Below are positions 1 to 19,795 of a stretch of 64,000 bases of DNA, piece after piece. The translations under genes were made by a program, and so were the position numbers. The DNA comes from Campylorhamphus procurvoides (taxonomy: Eukaryota > Chordata > Aves > Passeriformes > Dendrocolaptidae). Position 1 is the first letter of the stretch. Each line of letters starts with the position of its first letter. The notes beneath the pieces are model-generated. The model was not told where the DNA came from. It saw nothing but the letters and a program-made list of their open reading frames with translations, and did no database searches. The stretch is taken from NCBI GenBank assembly GCA_013396655.1, contig WBMV01009275.1:28491-92490 (forward strand). The letters are read 5' to 3'.

Positions 1-157
1 CATTGAACACATGCTCAAGGAGAATTTTAAAATAAAACTTGAAAACTTGAGAAAAAATTAAGTGAATTTTCTAAAGCAAATTGTCTTTAGAAAAAAACCA
101 ATAAATTAAGGATGCTTAATCTGGACAGAACTGAGAACTTGTTCCCTTTTGTCACAG

Positions 158-8819
<8,662 letters not shown>

Positions 8820-8980
8820 GCATCCTCTGGGATAACCTCAACTTCCACAACTTCCACCTGTGGAATTGCAGTATCTAGAGCTACACTGGTAGGAAGTCAA
8901 CTTCCATTTGTTTGTGAACACAAACATTTTATGTCACCGCTGCTGTACCAGTGTCAATAAAATAGGTATCTGCAACTTCA
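8820..8980 (+). other. Gene A 3' UTR (proposed)
   Basis: Non-coding stretch from the proposed TGA to just past the AATAAA at 8956-8961. The cleavage point is placed about 20 bases after the signal and is approximate. Confidence 0.5.
8956..8961 (+). terminator. Polyadenylation signal AATAAA, gene A
   Basis: A canonical AATAAA in tgtcaataaaatagg. Its position supports 8796 as the start of the last exon. Confidence 0.6.
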
Positions 8981-11900
8981 GATGCTCCAAATGTGGGTGT
9001 TCAAATGACAGTCATTCTGTGGCTAAGTTAAGCATAGTCAAAACTGTGGGTTTGAGTCTTACTGCCGCTCTGATCAGTTTGATCGATTTTACCCTGAATT
9101 TAAAACCTAGATGTTTGAGAGGTTTCCTCCTCGCCTTCTGGTGGGAAGCAGACATCCTGACTGTGTTAAATGAAGGTTAGAATAAAGTATTGTACAGATG
9201 TGGTTTGTCAGACATGCAACGTGAACAAAATTACAGTGCGCATGCTTAGTTACACTCTGGTATCTCTGTACGGGAGCAAGACTGGTGCAGCCTGTGGGCC
9301 CACAACCATCTATGAGCATTGCAAACTGAGTGTTTAGAATCTCCTTGTAGTCAAACCACCTGTCAGGAAGTTGGTCTAATTCTGACCTACCCAGTGTTGC
9401 AGCTCTGGGCAGAGCAGGACTTGAACTTATATCTTATGTGCTTGTTCCCATGGGAATAGTTATCCAACACTCTGCAACATTAGCAGCAAAGTCTGAGTAG
9501 CTGCCTTAAGCTCATCTCCCCAGGGGCACTGGGCACCACAATTCTGCTTAATGTTTTCCAAGCAGAAACACCTGTTCAGCTACTTTGTGCTGAACGTATG
9601 GTATGGTTGAAACTGCAGGATGTCAGGTAGGGAGAAAACCCAGAAGATTGCTGAGGAGACACTCCTGGCAGTACAGGAAGGGCTGGAGAGGGAATGGGGT
9701 ACATTTGGGCAAATAGCCCAGTGCTCTGAGAAGTTGAATTAATTTGTGCACAGCACTAGGCACTGAGTCAGACAGGATGCTGACACTGTTGGGAAGTCAT
9801 ACCTGTGTGCCTAGGAAAGGTATATCAAAATGTGTCTCCATGTCTGTGTCCAGGACACAGCCAGGCAGTGCTCAGGAAGGAGTCAAGCCTGCTTCTGCTG
9901 GCAATAACAAGGATGGGAGTGGAAAAGCTGGGATTTTCTGTCACTCCTGTCTGAAAAAGAGTGATTGGGTATCACCTCCTTCTCAGTTTTCAACTACAAA
10001 GAGGTTAATAAAACCAGCAGACACCTGTCCCTCCCATGACACCCTTGAAGGTTTCAATGTGTCAGACACCCATTTTTTTTCATTTCTTCTCACCCAGTGC
10101 ACTCATGTTCATTGACAAAGAGGCAGGATGGCTGTATTGTCAGGTTGAACAGGGTTTGGGGTTTCTGATTTCCCCTCTTACCTTGTTCTCCAGACATTTG
10201 TGAACCACTGCTCTAGTTACAGTTGATTTTTTAGATTTTCTGAACAGTGTTTGATAATGGTTATTGAGCAGTGGTCCAACTTTTCCTCTTACTGTCCAGA
10301 AAATAACTGAAAATACTGAACTAATGAGGTGTGAGATCTTCAGTTTGTCTGAGAAATCTGCAACTTCAATAAACCTTATCAGTCAGTCTAGCTATTAGTT
10401 TCCCCAAAAATTGTCCCCACACCATGACAATTTCAAGACAGACCTCCTTCCACTGTTATGGGCCTGTGATTTTGGAGAATCAGGACTGAATGTTAGTTTT
10501 CACACCCATTGGGTCATATCTGGATGTTGCTCTTTTGCGTTCCCAAGGGATGACTTCTGTTTCAGTTCCTGTGGCCTCGAAGCAGCACTTTTCCAGGAAA
10601 ATGCCTTCACATTGCTCTCAGCAGCTCGTGGCATAGTGCTGTGCTTCAGGATGCAATCCCATGTCCTGCTTTGCTCTCAGGCCGTATCACTAACCCTACT
10701 CCACCATGACAAATGCCTGGTTACCCAGTGCAATAATCTACTTCACTGACCTGTAGAAAAACAGTTGTAATTTGATTAAGAGCAGCCATGCAAAGCTACT
10801 AAGTGCTGGGCAAGTCTAGCAACCCTGATCAGAGTATCCAGGTGTTATCAGGTAATCCCAGCCCTCCTTCCTGCTTTGGGTACTAAGTTTGTTGTTTGCT
10901 CTTGTCCCAGCTACACAGGTCCTGGTCCTCTGAGACTCCCCCACAGTGGGCAGAGCACAGCAACCCCAGCAATCCCTGAAAGGCTCTGCAGGGATGTGGC
11001 TTTAGCAGGATAATCCCTACCCTCACTGCAGCAACTGCTTTCTGCTGGCAGTGGAGCCCTCTCCCATTTCATAATGGGGAATTCACTCTTGGTTTAATGC
11101 ATGGGCTCTTACTCACAGTTGGTTGGCTGGATGGCAGTGCCAGAGTCTGTCTCTCCCACCTGCACCTTGAGCCCCTAGACTGACTTTATTCAGAGACCAT
11201 GATGCCTGTGTGCAGGTTTAGCTGGTTTGGAGTTGAGGAACCTGAGAACAGGACTGCAGATTTGGGCTCAGGGCCTGTTGGCAGCAGTGCAGCTCTGTGG
11301 GAAACTTGTGGTACACTTTGAACATTACCAATTGCTTGCAAGAAGAAAAAAGCAAGTTAAAAGAAGTGCATGGTCATGGGCACAAACCTTCACAGCCTGA
11401 GTTACGGCAAAGAAGTTTAGCCTGTGCTGACAGTTCAAGGCAGCATGAATGTGAACATTCCACTGCTGGAGACCCTCAGAGAAGCACACAACCCATCCCA
11501 GAGCTGCCACACCAGGGTGTGGCAACCACCCTGGTTGAGCCTCCACCTGGACAAGGTGCTCTGTGGGAACCTGAACCACATCACAAGGCCTTTATCACCA
11601 GCCTGACCGTTCAGTGAGCAGCCAAGGGGGGACTTTGCACATTGCCCACACCCCTTGTACTGTGTTCTGAGAGACACAGGGGGGTGCCCAGTGAGCAAAA
11701 CCACACTGGGGGCATTGTAGCAGGAGGCAGTTTGATTTTTTAGGCTGCTGGAAAAAATAACTTGCCCATGAATGAGGAGTTGTGCCTTGTTTGCCAACAG
11801 AACCGATGGAGTCTTTGCCTGCAGGAGTGCTGGATGTGCTTAGGAATGGCTTAGAAGGCTGGGATGGTGCCAAGTGACTCCTGACCTTTTTCCAGGAGAT

Positions 11901-12728
11901 ACCACGAGACTGATCCCCCAGGGGTGTGGGATTGCGTTTAGTGGCAACATTTTATAAGCTACCCAATATACACTCAGTCCCCTGACCACTTGTTCCTGCC
12001 TGCTAACACTGCTGCTGTGACTCTAGCTGAATGTGGAGGCAAAAGGGAGACCAGCTTGGCTGGTTGATCCAGCTGGAAAACTCTTCTGGGAGAATGGGGA
12101 TTTTTCCAGCTTAATGTGCAACTTTTCACAAAGCAATGAAAATGAAACAGAAATGAGATATAAAAAAGTGGAATGAAAAAAATTCATACTAGAAAAAAAA
12201 AAGGATGTTAAAAGCATGGGAATAAGTTAGGGAGGGGATTTGTGATAGCTGGAAAGAGGAAAAGAGGCCTCTCAAATATTCTGGATGCTGAAGAACCACC
12301 CAGAGATGGAGAGCTTCTGGTGGAAAGTGGTGAATACCCTCCCAGCTGCAAAGGATTTGCATGTTAATGCATGCAGTTACATCCCTTCTGGTGTCTCTTA
12401 ACTCTCAGGCATGTGGACAAAAAATAGGCAGGTAACTGTGTGCCCTAAGTTCAGGGGCAGGTGCACACCCTCAGGCAGGACCTGCCTTAAGCACTGCTGG
12501 TGGTATTGAGGGTTGGGCACTGCTGGCAGCACTGCAGCCTGGCCCTGCACCCCCTTCAAACTCACAGCTCTCTCTGCCCCTATCTCCTGGACTCCCAGCT
12601 CCCACCAAATCACCCCTCAGCCTTCACAGGGGCCATTCCTAGAGGAGGAGACAAGGCTGCAGAGAGCTTTGGAGGTTGCCTATGCCAGGAGGATCAACCC
12701 ATTATGTGTCTCCTTTCATCCTCAATGT
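8981..12728. other. Intergenic DNA, nothing recognised
   Basis: About 3.7 kb downstream of gene A. Open frames of up to about 123 codons occur on both strands but none has splice context, codon bias or family motifs. I see no clear CR1 or RNA gene here. Confidence 0.5.
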
Positions 12729-13076
12729 CAAAAGCCCAGAATAGCCCTGCTCTCACAAGATTCTGCTCAGGGTCATGCCTTTCTGTGGGGATGATTCACT
12801 TCCACTAATAGTGCCTGAAGACATTCCTGGGAGGGTAGGCTGCCTTCCCTGTCTCAGTGTAATGTGCTACCATGGAGGGCCTGGGCAAGTGTGCTGTGTC
12901 CCAAGACAGCAGATGCTATTCTTATCGCAGAGAGACTTGCTCCAGCACAGCTCCATTCCCAGCTGAAAGGTTAAACCCCAGGACAGGGCTGGAGCATGCT
13001 CTCCCTGGTCAGTCTGCATGCCCGTGCCATGGTGCTGTGCTAACCCAGCACTTGGCCACTCCATCCCCTCCTGGGA
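12729..13076. repeat. Paralogous intergenic segment A, copy 1
   Basis: About 350 bases repeated at 47714-48065 with about nine substitutions and no indel in the first 320 bases. It holds a CAGCTG E-box (12960-12965) and a cttatc GATA-type motif, both kept in the other copy. It lies 3.7 kb after gene A; the other copy lies 1.6 kb after gene B. A conserved or converted regulatory element is possible; the function is unknown. Confidence 0.85.
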
Positions 13077-14845
13077 CGTCCTCAGGTACTTCCAGAGGTT
13101 ACTTTGGTCTCAGTTGGGGTCGAGGGGGCATCCCCTCTCTTGTAAATGAAAAATTAGCACAAAAGTTCCTGAAAGCCTATCTTTTCCTTTACTGATAAGC
13201 AAGAGATCCCAGTCCATGAATCCTTTCCCTGGGGAGGAAGGTACAAGCAGGGCTTCCTCTAATCTTGCTCCTGGAACAGCAGCATTGCAGAAAGCCTTGT
13301 CCCCTTTCTCATGCAAGTGGAGCTGGAGCAGCCTGTTGAACACATTCACATCAAGTAGAGATGAGTCCCAATGCATTTTGTGTGGGCAACTGAACTTGGT
13401 GTTTTGTGACTCTTGTCACAGAAAAAATGGTGAGCTGGTAAGTGAGAGTGTGAAAGAGTAACCACAGTGCTGAGTCAGGGTTGAAAGTACACTGGGGAGT
13501 GCAGGGAGTGTCTGGGAGGAGGAAGGCAAAACAGATGTGTGTGAGGAAAAGAAATAAGTGATAAGATGGTAGAAGATGTGGGAGTGGAAGGAATGACTAC
13601 TTAGCATCAAGACTGGGGAAGAAAGGTCAGGAGAAATATGAGGGAGAACTGCTGGGAAACATTGCAATGATAATCTGCAAATGACTAAATTGTATCCTAC
13701 CTCTAAAATGCTGTATAAAGCTTATTTTTAGTTTTGCAGAAATGATTTACTCTATTTATTCTGTAAAAGGAAGCAGTCTGTTATTTCCTTACTGCTGAGG
13801 TGCACGAGGCTCATCTCTCATGCCCATGGTGCTGAGCAGAGCTGGCTGCACTGCAGAGCAGAGCTTATCCTCAGACAGCATTTCCCAAACCTGGGAACAC
13901 AACCTGTACAGGGAGGAGGAAGTGAAAATTCACTTTCCCAGAAGGTTGAAGAATTCAGGGACTACAGTGAGTCCCTGGCTGGAACCTAGAAGCCCCCAAA
14001 CATGGCCAGACCTCAGCTGCCCCAGCCTGCCCTCAGGCAGTGCTAGCTGGGGTCCAGCAGCCCCAGGAGCTGCTGTTCTCTCCTACAGAGGGTAAGTGGA
14101 TGGGGGAGGGTGCAAAGTGGTCCAAGTTCTGAGCTGCTGCTGTGCCCCAGCTCACAGGGACCTGGCTTGTCACTCTGTGTGAGCCCTGCTTCTGGCCACT
14201 ACCCAGGCATATTTTTGATGAAGAATCAAAAGAAGAAAAAACCCAAACAACCTGGAAGTGGAGGAGGAGCTGGCAGTGGAAGCCAAGCGTCTCTGAGTGG
14301 TGAGAGCTGCTTCTGCCCATCCTGGGAGGATGGGGTAGATACATAATGGGAAAAGGAACGAATTAACTGTTCCGAGCTGGGGGAGGATTCATGCAGGAGG
14401 AGCAGAGGCTGGGAACAAATTCACCTTTGACAGCAACTGCTATGAAGTCTGCTGGATTATCAGGATCAAAGAGGGGCAGTGTTTTAAGGAAGATGAACTC
14501 CTCACTGCCTTATGGGGAATGAGGAACATTTGGCACTGACACTATGTAGAGCGAGGCTGCCTGTCACCTGATAAGGGCTTGTGCAAAGGTCTTGAGAAAA
14601 ACATCAGTCCAGAGTGGTTAAAAATGAACATACCTGAAAAAACATTTTAAATAGATGCAGCTGATGGGCTCATATAGAGCTGCTGTTCCAAGTGGATAGC
14701 CAGAGACCTCCTGAGCTTAAATGCAGCATTCCAGTAATAGCAGAGGACATGGCTGAAAACACCCCTCTTCAGAAACTTTTCATTGGCAAAGGAAAATTCA
14801 TACTTCCCACTTGTAAGCTCTTGTCAGGAGCTCCAGGAGAGGAGG
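13077..14845. other. Intergenic DNA, nothing recognised
   Basis: No gene or repeat that I can name. Spacing from segment A to the next paralogous segment (about 2.1 kb) is similar in both intergenic regions. Confidence 0.5.
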
Positions 14846-15085
14846 AATCATAGAATGGTTTGGTCTGGATTGGAAGGTCATTCGGTCCCTTGTCCTGCCA
14901 TGGGCAGGGACACCTTCCACCAGCCCAGGTTACTCCAAGCCCTATCCAACCTGGCCTTGGACACTTCCAGGGATGGCGCAGCCACAGCTTCTCTGGGCCT
15001 CATAGGGAAGAGTTGCTTTGGAAGATCTAATCTAAATCTACCCTCCTCCAGTTTGAAGGTATTCCCCCTTGTCCTATGATCATGT
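14846..15085 (-). repeat. CR1 LINE 3' fragment, antisense
   Basis: Begins gaatcatagaatggtttgg and passes through ccaacctggccttggacact, ending near ttcccccttgtcctatgatc. Confidence 0.92.
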
Positions 15086-15159
15086 GAACTTTGCTGTTAG
15101 GGTCTCACAGCTGTGGTCTTATAGGCCCTGCAACCCCATCGCCCCCCACCCCAGTGCCA

Positions 15160-15440
15160 GCAGCACAGCCTTGATGTCAGCACGGGACTGCTGGGGAAGC
15201 AGAGTCCAGCACATGAAAACTCTGGGATTAGAGCCTAGAGAGAGAATGCCCAAAATTAGCCAATTGTGAGAGTCAAACAGCAGTGTGGGGTCATACCATG
15301 AGTCCACAGCAAGACCCTTGGAGGCACTGTGCCAGGTAGTGTTCCCCTGAAGACACTTGTCAGGGAGCAGCAGACACTTGGGGGACTGGAAGGACTGATT
15401 TGCAAGACAGTATACACCTGTGTTTCTCAGCAAAACAATG
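15160..15440. repeat. Paralogous intergenic segment C, copy 1
   Basis: Shares agtccagcaca, caacagcagtgtgggg and actggaaggact-type blocks in order with 50260-50560, at moderate identity with indels. It looks like ordinary decay of an old tandem duplication. Confidence 0.6.
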
Positions 15441-16079
15441 CTGAAGTTGTCACGGCATTTTGAGCTGCTGAAGATTTAACATGTATTTTCTCAGGCCGCA
15501 GTCCTGACTGAGATGTCAAACACCCCTGCTGAGGGCTGCCTGGGGTCACATTGTCATCGTTGTCTTCTGCCGGAGCTGTTCTGCTTCACACAACTGATTT
15601 GCCCTTCAGGAGCAGCAGAGACTTGTATCCTTCCCTTGGCACTTCAGATGGCCGCAGACAGTGATTAAGGGAAATGTTTAGCCTGATCCCCAAAGGAATC
15701 TGTTTGCCAACACAAAATAATGAGACTGTTGATACATTTCCTAAGGATGCAAAAGGAACTATTCTGCGACATAAAGTTAGTTCAGAAAATGTCACTAGAA
15801 GATTCATTACAGTGACTCTTCACTCAGCAAATTCTTTGGTAATCCACTGGGCTGTCTTAACCTTCAAAAGTCTAATTTTTACAGGGAGTAGATTTATAGA
15901 AATTCCATACCAGTATATTTCCATTTGCAGCACTGAAATCTGCCCAGAAGTGGCATTTGTGCATCTGTCATGAACGAGTGCCAGCTGAGGAAGGTACCAC
16001 CTCATTGCTGTCTTTTTTAGGATACAGTTGCTGCTAGTGCTAATATTATGCACCTAATCCTGGTTTTCCTTCCCTCCCC
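15441..16079. other. Intergenic DNA, nothing recognised
   Basis: Mixed-composition sequence between segments C and D. Open frames on both strands up to 99 codons are treated as chance. Confidence 0.5.
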
Positions 16080-16310
16080 CTTTTGCCATTTGCTCTTTTT
16101 TTTCTTTATCTTACCCGGAGGCGTCTTAGCCTGCCCACCCCACTCCCCTGCTCTGTAACAGGAGCTCCTCAGCTGCTTTGATGGGTGAAAAAGGGCATGC
16201 TGAATGTCACCTCCTTGGCCAGCTCTTCCGCTGGTGTTTACTGGGAACACGAGGAGTCTGAGTAATAGCACAACTCTGATACTCAGTGATGAGTTCTCAC
16301 CCCAAATAAA
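16080..16310. repeat. Paralogous intergenic segment D, copy 1
   Basis: Matches 51010-51260: the run through gcccaccccactcccctgct, ctcagctgctttg and gaatgtcacctcctt recurs with scattered changes. Confidence 0.65.
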
Positions 16311-17755
16311 AGTTTGCTGCTTTCCATCTCTCCACTGCTCTGTTAGGTGGGCTGTGCCACTCTGGAGTCTCACTCACTGTCATTTTGATGAAAGCCACTG
16401 AGAAGGATGTTGCCCCTGTGAGGCAGAATGGTATAATCACCAGTCAGAAAATTCCTTTTAGCAGATGAAACAGAACTTCAGCTTCTCTGTCCATAGTCCC
16501 TGAAAGGATGACCAGGATTAGGAGACAGAAGGTTACCAGAATAGTGAAGTTGCCTCAACATGTCAAGTCAGTGCTCTCTGGTGACTACAGAAGGCAAAGA
16601 GAGTATCAGGAATTCTCAAAATCAACTGAGAATAAACCAGAAATCATGGTACCAGGCCCATAGACCACCTGCTGACTGCAGGTTCAGCCTGTGCAGTTAG
16701 GAATGGTACAGAGAGAGGACAAAATTGATGGGAGCACTGGAGAGTCAAGCTAGGGTCTTTCACTTTGGGAAAGGAACAACCAGGTGAGGAGATGGTGTTC
16801 TTACATAATATTATAAATAGTACAGACAAACTGAAATTGGATTTTCACCAAGCATTCAGTGTACAGGAGACAATAATCACATAATGGTGAAGCAAAATGG
16901 CTTTGCCTATGCCAGAGCTCTGCAGGGCAGGATCCCCACTGCAGGGAGGAATCCTGGAAGAGTGGACAATGCTGAATAGTTGCTTCCAGAAACCACAGCT
17001 ACAGCTCTTCCCCATCTATCCCACTAGCTGTGAGCTGTCAGATCTTCCTACACTTACCTATTCAAGCTCATCCACTTTCTACCTTCCTCTGAGGGAACAG
17101 GCTGCTTCCAGTGCTTGGATCAAAATTGCTGAAAACCCCCTTTCCTCACATGCTGTTTCCCAGATAACAGGGAGCAATGCAAGGGGGAAGGAGCATCACA
17201 GTGTCTTTAATTAGGAAACATCCTAGTGCTGTAACACCCATCTGTATTTTGTCAAAGAAAAGAAAGCAAGTCTAGTGTTTGTGGTTTGCTATACAAACCA
17301 TTTCTTTTGTACCAGTGATGAGGCAGGACATTCTTCCTCTGGAGATTTTGAGGGAAAATATGCTAATTCTTCTGAAAATAAATAACAAGTGCAGCACATG
17401 AACAAAAATCTTTGAATTTCTCAGCACTAGGTCATATGAGGTCACTATAAATGAGAGGAACCCAACTTCAGAAGCATATCCAAGCACAGCTTCTTGTCAC
17501 GAAGCCTGTCCCCTGTGTGACAGTATTTTGAGACAGTTTATAACACATCAAACATTGACATGTCTGTAAACAAGAACAGATATATATAAACTCTCTGTTA
17601 TGGAACACCTATTGAGGTTTATGAGGGTCTGAAGACCAGTCGCCCAGCAAGCTGACTCAGTTGAAGTAGGGCAGAGTAATCACCAGTTGGGACCTACCAC
17701 GTGCTGGGCTGACTTCCTTTCTCTTTGACTGTAATGTGTGCTCAGAGGAGCAGGA
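16311..17755. other. Intergenic DNA, nothing recognised
   Basis: No recognisable gene, CR1 or RNA. The corresponding gap in the second intergenic region is about 3.6 kb longer. Confidence 0.5.
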
Positions 17756-17997
17756 CATCCATGCAGAGGTTCCTGGTGCCTCCCTTGGCCCTGGGTGCCT
17801 CTCAGTTTCGGTCAGGCCATCACGAATCCTGATCACCGAGGAGTAGCTGAGGTGACCTGTCCCCAGGCACAGGGGACACTGCAGTTGGTGTAGGCACCTG
17901 AGCCTGCTCTCCAGGCCATCACCCCACAGCAGGAGGTTTCCTACTGCAGCAGAACTGAGCAGCTCAGAGCTCTCTCCAGCCTCCCAGGGCTCACTAG
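17756..17997. repeat. Paralogous intergenic segment B, copy 1
   Basis: 242 bases repeated at 56290-56539. The last 179 bases (17819-17997) differ at one position that I can see. The segment contains a CACCTG E-box, an AGGTGACCT motif and the perfect 13-base palindrome CTGAGCAGCTCAG. It lies about 8.7 kb before gene B's promoter; the other copy lies about 4 kb before gene C's. Confidence 0.88.
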
Positions 17998-18375
17998 CAC
18001 TTTGTGTAAGGGGATCCCTGTTGAAGGACATGTCTGCTGTATCCCATGAGCGTTACAGACTCAGCGTGGGGGTATAAGTAGGTGACTGAGACTTGAGAAG
18101 GCCAAAGGCTTAACCTCCATATTGAGATAGTAGGAATGTGCTTATGCTTCTGTCTCTCGTTACTGGCAGGGCCACAGAGAATACATTGTTTTCAGTACAG
18201 CTTCCTCTGTGGAAGTTGCTTGGTTCTTGGTCCAGTCACATGACATTTTTCACCAGCCTGAGGTGGTTTGTGCTGTAGAAGGCTTCACCACCTGGGTGGA
18301 ATATCATGCAGAGGGTAGGTGTGTGGGGAGATTGGGATGATGGCAAATGTCTTGTATGTGAGAGTCTGACATTCT

Positions 18376-18470
18376 CAGAATCACAGAGACCACAGAAGGG
18401 TTTAGGTTGAAGTGACCTTTAAAACCGATCCAGTCTAATCGCCTTGCCACAGGCAGGGATGTCAGGTAAT
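18376..18470 (-). repeat. CR1 LINE short 3' fragment, antisense
   Basis: cagaatcacagagaccacag followed by gatccagtctaatcgccttg and ggcagggatgtcag; a truncated, old copy. Confidence 0.75.
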
Positions 18471-19129
18471 CTTATTTCCTTCTTTGTTATGCTACAGTCA
18501 GAAATACCCCACAGAGATGATGTTAGCTGCTGCTCACTGCATCACACACATATTTTCTGACAAATGGTACCTAGTGTCTCAGAATGAAGAAATGTTTGTA
18601 TCAAATCCCTAAAGTCCTATGGTGGGCCTGGGGAAGTGCTTACAAGCATACAGTGTAATTACCACTGTGAATGTGTTCAGCCTGTGGTAGCAAGAGGACA
18701 CTCCTGTACTCTGCCTGCCCTGCTGCTCCTGACCTGGTGGAGCTCCTTTCTGATATGATGGGATGCATTTTGCTGCCCCAGTCAGCTCCACAGCTCTCTG
18801 ACTCTGCATATCACGCTGCTCTTCAAGGACTGAAAGCAGCCAAAGCCCGCTGCTGAGGGCATTTCCAGGTGATGTATTTGAGAAGCAGTGTTATGGAATT
18901 GGTGTTCTGGAGGGATTTGCCCAGAACGAACAATGCAGTGGAATTAAAGATTCATGCCCAGTTGTCCAATGGAGAAATGCTATTTTTCAGGACCCCAGGA
19001 AAATTTTGGTTTCTTAGCACAAGAAGTGAAGGAGCAGATGCCTTTTCTGATTGGCTTTGAGCAATTGTCTGCTTTGGATGGATAGAATGAATCTCTACAT
19101 TAAAACTACAGAGCTGCTGTTGTGAAGGA
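18471..19129. other. Intergenic DNA, nothing recognised
   Basis: No gene or named repeat seen between two CR1 relics. Confidence 0.5.
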
Positions 19130-19550
19130 CCAACTGGAGGTCTTTAGTTCAGTCTTTCACTTCAAGCACGTGTTGCTGGTGAAGTGAGAGACTACCATCC
19201 CATTAGTCATGGTTTGCTGAGTTCAGCTTTGCAGACAGAGGTCTCACAACCTCTGTGGGTAGCCTGTGCCATTTCTGCATTACCCAATAGTCAAGAATTT
19301 TACTAATGTCTAAGGGGAGACTTTTAAACAACAATTTGTGGTCATTGCCCCTTGTTGCCTTGTCTCCTGCTCATGAAAAAAGCTTGGCATATTGTCTTTG
19401 TTGCTGCCCCTCATGTAAATCAGCGCTTTCCCCTCAAACTAACCATGCCCTCAAACTCTCTTCATAGTGCAATATTCCATACCCTTGCCAGCTGTCTGCT
19501 GGACCCTCTCCTTTTAGATCATATCCCTTTGGATCTGGGGAATGTAAAAC
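19130..19550 (-). repeat. Old CR1-like fragment, antisense
   Basis: Degenerate antisense CR1: gtagcctgtgccatttctgc, then ccccttgttgccttgtctcc and ttggatctgggg. Identity is low, so the boundaries are uncertain. Confidence 0.5.
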
Positions 19551-19734
19551 CGGACAAACAATTTTGAATGAGGACCCAAAAGCGTCAAGCAGAAGGGATA
19601 ATAGCCTCCTACAATCCACTGACCACACTTTTAGCAGCACACAATACTCATTTCATCCTGATTTTGGTTAGAATACAATGCTAATAACACTAAGGTCATG
19701 GGTTTGATCCCTGTATGGGCCGTTCACTTAATGC

Positions 19735-19795
19735 TTCACTCAATAATCCTTGTAGGTCCCTTCCCACTCAGAATATTCTGTGACTGTTTGCAGTG
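19735..19795 (+). repeat. CR1 LINE 3' terminus
   Basis: aataatccttgtaggtccct then cagaatattctgtgactg, the sense CR1 3' end only. Confidence 0.7.

Noticed and set aside
17657..18031. 124-codon minus-strand frame over segment B
   Set aside because: The other copy of segment B has an indel that does not preserve the frame across its length, so coding is not supported.
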